Below are positions 14,179-23,034 of a stretch of 49,239 bases of DNA, one piece after another. Origin of the DNA: CAYPKW01 sp964411425 (lineage in GTDB: Bacteria; Pseudomonadota; Alphaproteobacteria; Dongiales; Dongiaceae); contig CAYPKW010000015.1 of assembly GCA_964411425.1 (NCBI GenBank), positions 1 through 49,239 on the forward strand, written 5' to 3'. The position numbers were made by a program, and so were the translations under genes. The notes below the pieces were generated by a model. The model was not told the DNA's origin. It did not search any database and worked only from the letters and a program-made list of their open reading frames with translations. Numbering within the stretch: position 1 is the stretch's first letter; each line of letters opens with the position of its first letter.

Positions 14179-14910
14179 GTGGCGTCCGTGATCGCGCTGT
14201 TCACCGATTGCGGCCTCGCCGGCCCCTACGCCGGCCAGATGAAGGCGGTGCTGTGCCGCATGGCGCCGGCGGTGCCCGTCGTGGACCTGTTCGCCGACGC
14301 GCCGGCGGGCGATCCGAGGCGGGCGGCCTACCTGCTCGCGGCGTACGCGCCGTGGTTCCCGGCCGGCACGGTGCTGCTATGCGTGGTCGATCCGGGCGTG
14401 GGCGGCGCCCGCCTCCCCGTGGCGCTCGTGGCCGACGGGCGCTGGTACGTCGGTCCGGACAACGGCCTGTTCGAGCTCGTGCTGCGCCGGGCAGGCGAGG
14501 CCCAGTCATGGGCGATCGACTGGTTGCCGGAAACATTGTCGGCGAGCTTCCACGGCCGCGATCTGTTCGCGCCGGTGGCGGCGCGCCTCGCATTGGGAGA
14601 AGCGCCGCCGGGCCACCCGCGGCCGCTCGACCGGCGGGCCGACATGCCCGACGACCTGGCCGAGATCGTCTATGTCGACCATTTCGGCAACGCGCTCACC
14701 GGCCTCCGGACGTCGAAGTTGCCGTCCGAAACACGGCTCCGCGCCGGCGGAAGGACATTGGCCCGGGCGCGCACCTTCCCCGACCTGCCGGAGGGCGCCG
14801 CGTTCTGGTACGAGAACGCCAACGGGTTGGCCGAGATCGCGGTCAACCGCGGCCGCGCCGACGAGGACCTCGGGCTTGCCGTCGGCAGCGCGGTCGAGGT
14901 CGTTGCCTGA
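14179..14910 (+). CDS. SAM hydrolase / adenosyl-halogenase fold protein (DUF62 family)
   Basis: 243-residue member of the family that cleaves S-adenosylmethionine to adenosine and methionine using an activated hydroxide. Motifs: ALFTDCGLAGPYAGQMK at the start, VVDLFADAPAGDPRRAAYLL, CVVDPGVGGAR, YVGPDNGLFELV, SFHGRDLFAPVAA, and VYVDHFGNALTGL in the C-terminal domain. Start is GTG at 14179; a second GTG at 14188 is equally near the conserved region. Physiological purpose in bacteria is mostly unknown. It is convergent with the EAL gene, with stops 9 nt apart inside a small palindrome. Confidence 0.88.
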   Translation: MASVIALFTDCGLAGPYAGQMKAVLCRMAPAVPVVDLFADAPAGDPRRAAYLLAAYAPWFPAGTVLLCVVDPGVGGARLPVALVADGRWYVGPDNGLFELVLRRAGEAQSWAIDWLPETLSASFHGRDLFAPVAARLALGEAPPGHPRPLDRRADMPDDLAEIVYVDHFGNALTGLRTSKLPSETRLRAGGRTLARARTFPDLPEGAAFWYENANGLAEIAVNRGRADEDLGLAVGSAVEVVA

Positions 14911-14924
14911 GCGAGCGCTCAGGC
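14905..14924. terminator. Palindrome between two convergent genes
   Basis: gcctgagcg-ag-cgctcaggc is a perfect 9-bp inverted repeat spanning the stop codons of the genes ending at 14910 and 14919. It could stop transcription from both sides, but has no T-tract. Confidence 0.35.
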
Positions 14925-16532
14925 GCGGGCCCGGCGGCCGTAGTCGGCGCCCGGCCGGCCGAACAGGTAGCCCTGGCCGTACTCGATGCCGAGGCTGTGC
15001 AGCTTCTGCTCGTGCGCCTCGGTCTCGATCATCTCGGCGATGGTGCCGACGCCGAGCTCGTTGCACAGAAGCACCATCGCCTTGAGGATGGCCTGATCGC
15101 GCGGGTGCGACAGCACGCGCTTCACATAGGCGCCATCGATCTTCACGTAATCGACGGTCAGCGCCTGAATGTACTGGAGGGACGCCGCGCCAGCGCCGAA
15201 ATCATCGAGGCAGATGGCGTGGCCGTCGCGGCGCAGGGTCTGCAGGACCTGCTCGGCGGCGCCGAGGTCGGCGATCTCGGTCGATTCGGTGATCTCGATC
15301 AGGAGGTAGGCCCTGAGCGCCGCGTGCGGCGCCAACAGCTCGCGAAACGCGCCGATGAACGATGCGCTGTCGAGCGAGGCCGCCGAGATATTGACCGCGA
15401 TCTGGGGCATCGGGCCTATGCTGCCGGCGCCCAGCATCATGTCCACCACCTTCTGGCAGACCATGAGGTCGACGTCGTTGATGAGGCCGACACGCTCGGC
15501 GAACCCGATGGTATGGGCGGGCGACCGACCGCCGGGAAAGCGGGCGAGCGCCTCGTAATGGTGCAGCGCGCGACTGCCCAAGGCCACGATCGGCTGCAAC
15601 AGGATATTGACGCCGCGGGTGGCCACCGTGTCCTTGAGGCGCATCGTCTCCGCCACCGTGGCCGAGACCAACTCGCGCAAGCCCTCCGACAGCGAGCCGA
15701 TGGTGAACGGCCGGTCGCCGGCCTCGGCGAACCGGTTGATCGAGTAGGCGAGCACGCGGGCGGCCTCCTCCTCGCTGAGCGCGCCGCTCGGCACCTCGAT
15801 GGTGCTGGCGCTGAGTTGTACGCCGCGACCCCTTGGGTCGAGCTCGCGGCTGAGCGCCGCGATGTCGTTCCGCAGCCGGCCATCGTCCGCCGTCGCTGGC
15901 TGCAGTACGCCGTAGCGGTCGTGGGCGAGGCGGCCGGCGGTCTTGCCGTCGACGGCGGCGAGCCGCAGCAGCGCGCCCAGCTCCGCCAGCAGGCGCTGCT
16001 CGTTGTCCGGCCCCAGCGCCGCCCGGAAAATCTCGTAATCGTGGAGCCGGATCAGGCGAAGCTTCGCCTCCTCGCCCAAGTCGCGGGCTTGGCGCAGGCC
16101 GCTCGCCATCGTCTGGGCGAAATCGTCGCGCGATAAGAGCCCGCTCGCCGCGTCGCGGCGGTCCTCCTGGGCCTCCTCGGCCTTCGTCATCCTGGCCCGC
16201 CCGAGGGTCAGGTAATAGTGCCCCGCCGCCTCCAGGCGGTAGCCGCCCAGCATGGCGGCGGCGGCGCGGTCCCTGTTGTCATTGAGGCGTGCCGTGACCG
16301 GCTGCAGGCGCGATTCGGGCGCCAGCCTCCGCATTAGCCCGAATACCAACCCCCGCTCGCTGGCCGCGAAAAGTTCGAGGAGGGGCCGGCCCACCAGGTC
16401 CTCTTCCGACGCGCCGAGCAGGCTAAGCGTGGCGCCGCGGGCGTAGACGACCGTCAGCGCCGCGTCGGCCTCGACCAGAACGTCGGCGTTGGCGAAGGCG
16501 AAGGCGAGCAGGCGTCGCTTATCTTTCGGCAA
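14919..16532 (-). CDS. PAS / degenerate GGDEF / EAL signalling protein
   Basis: 537-residue cytosolic protein without membrane segments. Residues ~10-110 look like a PAS sensor (ANADVLVEADAALTVVYARG, EEDLVGRPLLELF). Residues ~130-270 keep the GGDEF-domain outline (DAASGLLSRDDF) but the signature is replaced (GRLAHDRYGVL), so it should not make cyclic di-GMP. Residues ~300-530 form an EAL domain: YEALARF, VNISAASL, EITESTEI, CLDDFGAGAASL, VKIDGAYVKRV and IAEMIETE. Most metal-binding acids are kept, but the usual DDFGTG and AEGVE loops vary. It may be a cyclic di-GMP phosphodiesterase or a binding protein. A family 2 repeat lies just upstream of the start. Confidence 0.87.
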   Translation of the reverse strand: MPKDKRRLLAFAFANADVLVEADAALTVVYARGATLSLLGASEEDLVGRPLLELFAASERGLVFGLMRRLAPESRLQPVTARLNDNRDRAAAAMLGGYRLEAAGHYYLTLGRARMTKAEEAQEDRRDAASGLLSRDDFAQTMASGLRQARDLGEEAKLRLIRLHDYEIFRAALGPDNEQRLLAELGALLRLAAVDGKTAGRLAHDRYGVLQPATADDGRLRNDIAALSRELDPRGRGVQLSASTIEVPSGALSEEEAARVLAYSINRFAEAGDRPFTIGSLSEGLRELVSATVAETMRLKDTVATRGVNILLQPIVALGSRALHHYEALARFPGGRSPAHTIGFAERVGLINDVDLMVCQKVVDMMLGAGSIGPMPQIAVNISAASLDSASFIGAFRELLAPHAALRAYLLIEITESTEIADLGAAEQVLQTLRRDGHAICLDDFGAGAASLQYIQALTVDYVKIDGAYVKRVLSHPRDQAILKAMVLLCNELGVGTIAEMIETEAHEQKLHSLGIEYGQGYLFGRPGADYGRRARA

Positions 16533-16547
16533 CTGACGGCACCCCGA

Positions 16548-16736
16548 CTAGTGGACCGACGCTAACAGATGAATGCCGGGCCTTTTTCCATCGTCACCCC
16601 GGACGAGCGAAGCGAGATCCGGGGTCCATCTCGCCTGTGGCGCCATGGACCCCGGCTCGCGCGGCTATGCCGCTTGGCCGGGGTGACAACCGAAAGACGT
16701 CGCACGGGGTATCATCTGTTAGATTCGCACCACTAG
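16548..16736. repeat. Family 2 inverted-repeat element, copy 1 (about 189 bp)
   Basis: Imperfect ~31-bp terminal inverted repeats begin ctagtgg at 16548 and, on the other strand, at 16736; both contain ctaacagatga. The core holds a separate palindrome, gtcaccccgg ... ccggggtgac (about 16594-16686), with ggtccat / atggacc inside it. Copy 2 at 24137-24322 has the same kind of ends but an unrelated core. It fills the gap between the EAL gene start and the acyl-CoA synthetase stop, with no gene inside. Confidence 0.75.
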
Positions 16737-16759
16737 GGCCGACGTTATAGCGGGTTTCG

Positions 16760-18364
16760 TTAACATCCCGTTGGCCGGTCGGCGGCTCCCTCGAGGGCCG
16801 TGCGCAGTTCGTACTTCTTGATCTTGCCCGTGGCGGTCTTCGGCAGCGGCCCGAAGACGACGCGTTTGGGCGCCTTGAAATGGGCGATGCGCTGGCGGCA
16901 GAACTCGATCAGCTCCGCCTCGCCCAGCTCCGCACCCGGCTTCCGGTCGACGAAGGCGACCGGGACCTCGCCCCACTTCTCGTCCGGCTGGCCGATGACC
17001 GCCGCTTCCAGCACGCCCGGATGCTGGTAGAGCGCGTTCTCGACCTCGATCGAGGAGATGTTCTCGCCGCCTGAAATGATGATGTCCTTCTTGCGGTCCT
17101 TGAGCTCGATGTAGCCGTCGGGATGCATCACGCCGATGTCCCCGCTGTGGAACCAGCCGCCGGCGAAGGCGGCGGCGGTGGCCTCCGGGTCCTTGAGATA
17201 GCCCCGCATGACGTTGTTGCCGCGCATCACGACCTCGCCCAGGCCGCGGCCGTCGCGCGGCACGTCGTTCATCCGCTCGTCCACGACGCGCACCTCGCCG
17301 AACACGGCGTAGGGCACGCCCTGGCGCGCCTTGAGCCGCACCCGCTCGGCCAAGTCGAGCCGGTCCCAGGCGGGATTCCACGCGCATACCGTATGCGGCC
17401 CATAGGTTTCGGTCAGCCCGTAGACGTGGCTGATCCTCGCGCCCTTCTCCTCCATGGTCTCGATGATCCTGGGCGAGGGCGGCGCGCCGGCGGTGACGAT
17501 GTGCACCGGTCTCGGCAGCCTGCGGTCGCGCGTCTGCTCGTGGCTCGACAGCATGATCAGCACGGTGGGGGCGCCGCACATGTGCGTGACGTTCTCGCGC
17601 TCGATCAGGTCGAAGACCTGCGGCGGATCGACTTTCCGCAGGCAGACATGCGTGCCCCCGGCGGCGGTCACCGCCCAGGGGAACCCCCAGCCGTTGCAGT
17701 GGAACATCGGCAGGGTCCAGAGGTAGACGCTCGAGGCGTCCAGCCCCATCTGCATGACCTCGCCCACGGCGTGCAGGTACGCCCCGCGATGGGTGTAGAC
17801 GACGCCCTTCGGTTTCCCGGTGGTGCCGCTGGTGTAGTTGACGCTGTAGGCGGTCTCGTCGTCGCCGAGGTGAAGCTCGACGCGCGGCCGCGGCGCCCGC
17901 GCGAGGAACGCCTCGAAGGAGGTCGCGTCGAGCTCGGGCCCGGTAACTCCGTCGTCGATGACGACGATTTCCTTGACGGCGGAAAGTTCGCCGGCGATGG
18001 GCGCCACCGACCCCGCCAGCTCGCGATCGACGAACACGAAGCGGCTTTCCGAGTGGTTGACGATGTAGGCGACCTCGCACGGGTTGAGGCGAAAATTGAT
18101 CGCCACCAGCACGCCCCCCGCCAGCGCCACCGCGAAATGCGCCGCCAGCATCGCCGGCGCGTTGGGCGAGAGGAAGCTGACCGATTGCCCCGGCGCCAGG
18201 CCGGAGGCGAGCAGCGCCGCCGCCAGCCGGTGAACCTGGTCCTCGAACTCCCGGTACGTGAAGCGGTGGCTCCCGTGCACCACCGCCGTGCGCAGGGGAA
18301 ACACCGCCGCCGAGCGGGCGAGGAAGCTCAAGGGCGTCAACGGCGCCCGGTTCGCGTCCATCAT
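16760..18364 (-). CDS. Acyl-CoA synthetase (AMP-forming), medium-chain / DmdB-like
   Basis: 534-residue ANL-superfamily ligase that activates a carboxylic acid through an acyl-AMP and transfers it to CoA. The phosphate-binding loop YTSGTTGKPKGVVYTH, motif HVYGLTETYGP, FHSGDIGVMHPDGY, the hinge KDRKKDIIISGGENISS and the catalytic C-terminal Lys in LPKTATGKIKKYEL are all present. The segment LPMFHCNGWGFPW is typical of the branch containing medium-chain and methylmercaptopropionate-CoA ligases. The exact substrate cannot be read from sequence. It sits 66 bp downstream of ureD on the same strand, but nothing links it functionally to urease. Confidence 0.93.
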   Translation of the reverse strand: MMDANRAPLTPLSFLARSAAVFPLRTAVVHGSHRFTYREFEDQVHRLAAALLASGLAPGQSVSFLSPNAPAMLAAHFAVALAGGVLVAINFRLNPCEVAYIVNHSESRFVFVDRELAGSVAPIAGELSAVKEIVVIDDGVTGPELDATSFEAFLARAPRPRVELHLGDDETAYSVNYTSGTTGKPKGVVYTHRGAYLHAVGEVMQMGLDASSVYLWTLPMFHCNGWGFPWAVTAAGGTHVCLRKVDPPQVFDLIERENVTHMCGAPTVLIMLSSHEQTRDRRLPRPVHIVTAGAPPSPRIIETMEEKGARISHVYGLTETYGPHTVCAWNPAWDRLDLAERVRLKARQGVPYAVFGEVRVVDERMNDVPRDGRGLGEVVMRGNNVMRGYLKDPEATAAAFAGGWFHSGDIGVMHPDGYIELKDRKKDIIISGGENISSIEVENALYQHPGVLEAAVIGQPDEKWGEVPVAFVDRKPGAELGEAELIEFCRQRIAHFKAPKRVVFGPLPKTATGKIKKYELRTALEGAADRPTGC

Positions 18365-18430
18365 GAGGTCATGCAGGGCAGGCCCACCCGCCCTTATACA
18401 CCGGCAGGCTGCCGTAACGCGCCCGGCGCA

Positions 18431-19285
18431 TCACTTCCGCCGGACGGCGGGGCGACGGCCGGTGAGCGCTTCGCGCGCCGCCGACCAAGCCGCCGCGGTC
18501 GCGGCCTTGAGGGCCGCCCCGTCGGCGGCCAGGAACCGCGCCCAGGCGCCGCAACCGCCGGGCAGCGCCGAGGCGCCGGCATAGACCCCTGTGATGCCGT
18601 CGAGCGCGCGGGCCAGCGCGCGCACGATCTCCGGCTGCGGGCGCCGGCGTTGCACGACGTAGAGCGCGCCCTGCGCCAGGTACTCGCCGTTGAGGCCGGG
18701 CAAGCGCTCCTGCAAGTCGCGCCCGGAGATCGTGAAGCGGTCGCGCGCGAGCACCCGACCCCGCGGGTCCGCGATCGTCGCCTCGCTGGCAAGCCGGTCG
18801 AACATGCCGCCCGCGTTGGCGGGGTCGTGCAAGAGAAAGCTGTCGCCGGCCACGACGGCAGCGCTCTCGTCGGCGCGGATCGCGAGCCGCGCCCTGAGCC
18901 GCGAGCCGGCGAACAGGATCATCGGGTCGGGCAGGTACTCGAGGAAGGCACCGGCATCGGCCTCGATCGCGACGCCCTGGCATGCCTCGCCCTCGTCCAT
19001 GGCGTGCACGATGGTGGCGGCCTGGGTCGTCACGTGCGCCTCGGCGCCGGCGCCTGCGGACAAGCGCAGCGCCAAATCGTCGTGCCGGAAGATGCCGCCC
19101 GAGACCGATTGCAGATACATCGTCGCCATGCCCGGCGGGTCGTCGGCGTAGCGGTGTACCTTGCACAGGTGGAACGGATACGCGGCGTACTGCCGGGCGA
19201 GGAAGCTGACGCCGTCGCCATCGCGGGCGAAGACGAGCTCCGCGCGGGCGGGCGTGCTCGGCCGGCGCAAATCCGCGTCGTCCAT
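18431..19285 (-). CDS. ureD: Urease accessory protein UreD
   Basis: 284-residue urease maturation protein; UreD (UreH) binds apo-urease and recruits UreF and UreG for nickel delivery. Family features: PFHLCKVHRYADDPPGMATM near the start, SVSGGIFRHDDLALRL, AHVTTQAATIVHAM, EYLPDPMILFAGSRLRARL, and the C-terminal stretch ITGVYAGASALPGGCGAWAR. ATG at 19285 directly abuts the ureG stop. Last gene of the urease operon as read from 24.1 kb downwards. Confidence 0.95.
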   Translation of the reverse strand: MDDADLRRPSTPARAELVFARDGDGVSFLARQYAAYPFHLCKVHRYADDPPGMATMYLQSVSGGIFRHDDLALRLSAGAGAEAHVTTQAATIVHAMDEGEACQGVAIEADAGAFLEYLPDPMILFAGSRLRARLAIRADESAAVVAGDSFLLHDPANAGGMFDRLASEATIADPRGRVLARDRFTISGRDLQERLPGLNGEYLAQGALYVVQRRRPQPEIVRALARALDGITGVYAGASALPGGCGAWARFLAADGAALKAATAAAWSAAREALTGRRPAVRRK

Positions 19286-19924
19286 TCAGGCCGCCCGCTT
19301 GGCGAACAGCACGTCCCGCGAGAGCCGCTCCACGACCGCGTCCACGCCCTCGCCCGTGGCGCAGTTGGTGAGCGCCACCGGGCGGTCGGCCCTGACCGCG
19401 CGCGCTTCCAGCACCATGCGTTCGAGATCGACCCCGACGTAGCGCGCCAGGTCGATCTTGTTGATCACCAGCAGGTCGCATCGGATGACGCCGGGGCCGC
19501 GCTTGCGTGGGATGTCGCCGCCGCCGGCCACGTCGATGACGAACAGCCAGTAGTCGACCAGCTCGAGCGAGAAGGTGGAGGCCAGGTTGTCGCCGCCGCT
19601 TTCCACCAGAATGACATCGAGGCCCGGGAATTGCCGTTCCAGGAGTTCCGCCGCCTCGATGTTGAGGGTCGGGTCCTCGCGGATCGCGGTGTGCGGGCAG
19701 GCGCCGGTCTCCACCGCCAGCACCCGTTCGGGCGCGATGAGGCCGCTCCGCCTCACCCGCTCGGCGTCCTCCTTGGTTACCAGATCGTTGGTGATGACCG
19801 CCACGTCGTAGCCGCGCTTAGCCAGCGCCGGGATGAGCCGCTCGATGAGCGCCGTCTTGCCCGAGCCCACCGGCCCGCCGATGCCGACGCGGGCCGGACC
19901 CGTCGCTTCGCCGGCGCCGCTCAT
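19286..19924 (-). CDS. ureG: Urease accessory GTPase UreG
   Basis: 212-residue SIMIBI GTPase that drives nickel insertion into urease. P-loop GIGGPVGSGKTALIERL, NDLVTKEDAERV, the nickel-binding ETGACPHTAIRED (CPH motif), ESGGDNLASTFS, IDVAGGGDIPRKRGPGV and the base-recognition motif NKIDLARYVG are complete. ATG at 19924 overlaps the ureC stop by 4 nt. A much longer open frame upstream is only the unused frame of ureC. Together with HypB it is the second nickel GTPase in this region. Confidence 0.97.
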   Translation of the reverse strand: MSGAGEATGPARVGIGGPVGSGKTALIERLIPALAKRGYDVAVITNDLVTKEDAERVRRSGLIAPERVLAVETGACPHTAIREDPTLNIEAAELLERQFPGLDVILVESGGDNLASTFSLELVDYWLFVIDVAGGGDIPRKRGPGVIRCDLLVINKIDLARYVGVDLERMVLEARAVRADRPVALTNCATGEGVDAVVERLSRDVLFAKRAA

Positions 19925-21633
19925 CGCAGCATGTAGCGCTGGGTGAGCGGCAATGTCTTCGCCGGCGCGCAGGTGGCGAGCACGCCGTCCACCGTCACGT
20001 CGAAGGTCTCCGGGTTCACCCGCACCTCGGGGCAGGCGTCGTTGTGCAACATGTGGCGCTTGGTGAGCTTGCGCGTGCCGCTGGCCGGCAGCACCTGCTT
20101 CGCGAGGCCGAGCCGGCCGGCGACGTCGCGGTCGACCGCGAGCTGGTTCACGAAGCTCGCGCTCAGCGACTGCTTCGCCCGGCCGAACGCGCCCCACTGC
20201 GGGCGCATCAGCACGGGCTCGCAGGTCATCAGCGAGGCCGCGCTGTCGCCCATCGCCGACCATGCGATAAAGCCGCCCTTGACGACCAACTCCGGCTTGA
20301 TGCCGAAGAAGGCGGGCCGCCACAGCACCACGTCGGCAAGCTTGCCGGGCTCGAGCGAGCCCACATAGGCGTCGATGCCGAAGGTGCGCGCGGCGTTGAT
20401 GGTGTACTTGGCGACGTAGCGCCGGATGCGCGCATTGTCGCCGATCGCGGCCGTCTCGCCCTTGAGCCGCCCGCGCTGGTCCTTCATCTTGCTGGCCAGC
20501 TGCCAGGTCCGGCAGATCACCTCGGCGATGCGCCCCATGCCCTGGCTGTCCGAGCCCAACATGGAGATGGCGCCGAGGTCGTGCAGCACGTCCTCGGCCG
20601 CGATGGTCTGCGCCCGGATGCGGCTCTCCGCGAAGGCCACGTCCTCCGGCACCGCCGGGTTGAGGTGGTGGCAGACCATGATCATGTCGAGGTGTTCGTC
20701 GAAGGTGTTGACCGTGTAGGGGTTGGTCGGATTGGTGGAAGACGGCAGGCAGTTCGCTTCGCCGCAGACGCGGATGATGTCGGGCGCGTGGCCGCCGCCC
20801 GCCCCTTCGGCGTGATACATGTGGATGGTCCGGCCGTTGATCGCCGCCAGGGTCTGCTCCAGGAACCCGCTCTCGTTCAGCGTGTCGGTGTGAAGCTGGA
20901 CCTGGAAGTCGAGATCGTCGGCGACGGCGAGGCAGGTGTCGATCACGGCCGGCATGGCGCCCCAGTCCTCGTGAATCTTGAGGCCGAGGCAGCCGCCCGC
21001 GACCTGGTCGACGAGCGAGCGCGGTTTGGAGGAGTTGCCGCGACCCAGAAAACCGAAGTTGATCGGCCAGTGTTCGGCCGCCTGCAGCATCTTGCCGACG
21101 TTCCAGGCGCCGCCGCAGTCGATGCCGACCGTGATCGGTCCGAGCGATCCCCCGATCATGGTGGTGATGCCGGACGCGATCGCGTGCTCGCACAGCTGCG
21201 CGCTGTCGAAATGCACGTGCACGTCGATGCCCCCAGGGGTGGCGATCAGCCCCTCGGCGTCGCGCACGGTGGTGGCGGCGCCGCACACCAGGTCTTGGTT
21301 GACCCCGTCCATGGTGGCCGGGTTGCCGGCCTTGCCGATGGCGACGATGCGGCCCTCCTTGATCCCGATGTCGCCCTTGACGACGCCCAGCACCGGGTCG
21401 ATCACCACCGCGTTGCTGATCAGCATGTCGAGCGAGCCCATGGCGCTGTCGTAGCCCGGCGTGAGCCCGAGGCCGTCGCGCAGGGTCTTGCCGCCGCCGT
21501 GCAGGCACTCGTCCCCCGGCACCGCGAAGTCGCGCTCGACCTCGGCCAGCAGCGACGTATCGCCCAGCCTAACCGCGTCGCCCTTGGTCGGGCCGTACAT
21601 GGCCGCGTAGTCGCGCCGCTTCATTTTCGCCAT
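19921..21633 (-). CDS. ureC: Urease alpha subunit
   Basis: 570-residue catalytic subunit; hydrolyses urea to ammonia and carbamate at a di-nickel site. The carbamylated Lys is residue 219 (GLKIHEDWGAMP). The HxH pair (DVHVHFDSAQL), HMYHAEGAGGGHAPD, the mobile-flap segment MVCHHLNPAVPEDVAFAESR and the SDSQGMGR Asp are all in place. Around the first His pair the sequence reads HVHFDSAQLCEHA rather than the more common HIHFICPQQ type, marking a distinct urease subgroup. Four-nt overlap with ureG; 3 nt after the ureAB stop. All accessory genes are in the same operon, so the enzyme should be active. Confidence 0.97.
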   Translation of the reverse strand: MAKMKRRDYAAMYGPTKGDAVRLGDTSLLAEVERDFAVPGDECLHGGGKTLRDGLGLTPGYDSAMGSLDMLISNAVVIDPVLGVVKGDIGIKEGRIVAIGKAGNPATMDGVNQDLVCGAATTVRDAEGLIATPGGIDVHVHFDSAQLCEHAIASGITTMIGGSLGPITVGIDCGGAWNVGKMLQAAEHWPINFGFLGRGNSSKPRSLVDQVAGGCLGLKIHEDWGAMPAVIDTCLAVADDLDFQVQLHTDTLNESGFLEQTLAAINGRTIHMYHAEGAGGGHAPDIIRVCGEANCLPSSTNPTNPYTVNTFDEHLDMIMVCHHLNPAVPEDVAFAESRIRAQTIAAEDVLHDLGAISMLGSDSQGMGRIAEVICRTWQLASKMKDQRGRLKGETAAIGDNARIRRYVAKYTINAARTFGIDAYVGSLEPGKLADVVLWRPAFFGIKPELVVKGGFIAWSAMGDSAASLMTCEPVLMRPQWGAFGRAKQSLSASFVNQLAVDRDVAGRLGLAKQVLPASGTRKLTKRHMLHNDACPEVRVNPETFDVTVDGVLATCAPAKTLPLTQRYMLR

Positions 21634-21636
21634 GGC

Positions 21637-22338
21637 TCACGCTCCCTTGTAGCCGCGCTCGCGCGCGAGGCGCAGCGCCTGCTGCTTCAGTTCGGCGCTC
21701 CGCGTGCTGCCGTTGGTCAGCGAGTTGAGGCCGAACACCTCGCCGGTGCCGCCGAACTCGACCAGCGTTACCGCCTTGCTCTCGCCCGGCTCGAAGCGCA
21801 CCGCCGTGCCGGCCGGGATGTCGAGATGCATGCCGAAGGACATGGCGCGGTCGAACTCGAGGGCGGGGTTGGTCTCGAAGAAATGGTAGTGGGAGCCCAC
21901 CTGGATCGGCCGGTCGCCGGTGTTGAGCGCCTTGAGTTCGGCGCGCCGCCGGCCGGCATTGATCTCGATCTCGCCGTCCGGCGTGATGATCTCGCCCGGG
22001 CGCACCCGGTCCTGCTCCGCGATCTTCTTCTTGCCCGGTCGGATCGGCTCGTGCACCGTCACCAGCTTGGTGCCGTCCGGGAAGGTCCCTTCCACCTGGA
22101 CCATCGGCATCATCTCGGCCACCCCCGGCATCACGTCGTCGCCGTTGAGCAGCGTCGAACCGAAGGCGATCAACTCGGCGACCGAGCGCCCGTCGCGCGC
22201 CCCTTCGAGGATCTCGTCGACGATGTAGGCGACCGATTCCGGGTGATTGAGTTTCAATCCTCTCGTTTTGCGTCGCCGGGCCAGCTCGGCCGCGGTGAAG
22301 ATGGTCAGCCGTTCCAGTTCGGTCGGCGTGAGGAGCAT
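21637..22338 (-). CDS. ureAB: Fused urease gamma-beta subunit
   Basis: 233 residues joining the small structural subunits. Residues 1-100 are gamma (LLTPTELERLTIFTAAELAR, LKLNHPESVAYIVDEILEGA, VQVEGTFPDGTKLVTVHEPI). Residues from about 112 are beta (RPGEIITPDGEIEINAGRR, GDRPIQVGSHYHFFETN, FGMHLDIPAGTAVRFEPGE). Most bacteria have two genes; a gamma-beta fusion is best known from Helicobacter UreA. There is no frameshift at the junction, a linker KKKIAEQDRV joins the parts, and both halves look intact. 15 nt downstream of ureF and 3 nt upstream of ureC. Confidence 0.96.
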   Translation of the reverse strand: MLLTPTELERLTIFTAAELARRRKTRGLKLNHPESVAYIVDEILEGARDGRSVAELIAFGSTLLNGDDVMPGVAEMMPMVQVEGTFPDGTKLVTVHEPIRPGKKKIAEQDRVRPGEIITPDGEIEINAGRRRAELKALNTGDRPIQVGSHYHFFETNPALEFDRAMSFGMHLDIPAGTAVRFEPGESKAVTLVEFGGTGEVFGLNSLTNGSTRSAELKQQALRLARERGYKGA

Positions 22339-22353
22339 GTCGAATCCCTCCCT

Positions 22354-23034
22354 CTAATTGGCAAACAAGCGGACCTCGCTCGTTTCGTGGCGCATGGCGG
22401 CGATGTCGGCGGCCGGCGCATAGACGCCGATCTCGCCCAGCGGCGCCGGCGCCGGCTCGGCCAGCAGGCGGGCCATCAGCGGACGCAACCCGGTCAGGAT
22501 GCGCTGGGCCTCCACATGCCCGATGAGACCGAGCCGGAGCGCCGCCCCCAGCAGGCCGACCGCGAGCACATGGGCGGACGCCGCCGACGCCGCGCTCTCA
22601 TCGAGACCGGCGGCGCGCCAGACCAGCCCCTGCATCGCGGCCAAGTGGCCGAACGCGGCGCCGTTGCGCAGCATCGCCTGGTACGCCCCGGCCCCGGACG
22701 TGCCCAGCTTCGCATGCACGTTGATGAGGGCGGCGCCGGCGCGGCGTGAGCCCTCGCGCATCTCGCGCGCGAGCGACAGGGTTTCGAGTTCGCGATCGAC
22801 CTCGGCCACCGCCGCCAGGTCTTCGCCCGCGCGCCAGGCAGCCACCAGCGCCGGACGCTCCGAGGTCGCCCAGCGGTGGCGCAACTGGCCGGCGATGAAG
22901 CCGCTCACCTGCTCTGCCCCGGCGACGCGGCGATCGGCCGAGAGCGTTTCCAGCCCCCAGGAGAACGCCGCCGTCCCGCCGGGGAAGAAACTGTCGGCAT
23001 ACTGCAGGACCGCGAGCAGGCCCGATTCATCCAT
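22354..23034 (-). CDS. ureF: Urease accessory protein UreF
   Basis: 226-residue all-helical maturation protein that bridges UreD-urease and UreG. Start MDESGLLAVLQYADSFFPGG and the segment FSWGLETLSADRRV match the family. Further conserved stretches are GLIGHVEAQRILTGLRPLM and the C-terminal tail ending MRHETSEVRLFAN. ATG at 23034 overlaps the end of ureE by 8 nt; the longer frame upstream reads through ureE and is rejected. Confidence 0.93.
   Translation of the reverse strand: MDESGLLAVLQYADSFFPGGTAAFSWGLETLSADRRVAGAEQVSGFIAGQLRHRWATSERPALVAAWRAGEDLAAVAEVDRELETLSLAREMREGSRRAGAALINVHAKLGTSGAGAYQAMLRNGAAFGHLAAMQGLVWRAAGLDESAASAASAHVLAVGLLGAALRLGLIGHVEAQRILTGLRPLMARLLAEPAPAPLGEIGVYAPAADIAAMRHETSEVRLFAN

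Noticed and set aside
19925..21508. Long open frame upstream of and in frame with ureG
   Set aside because: It is the unused frame of ureC; UreG begins at 19924 with a normal N-terminus.
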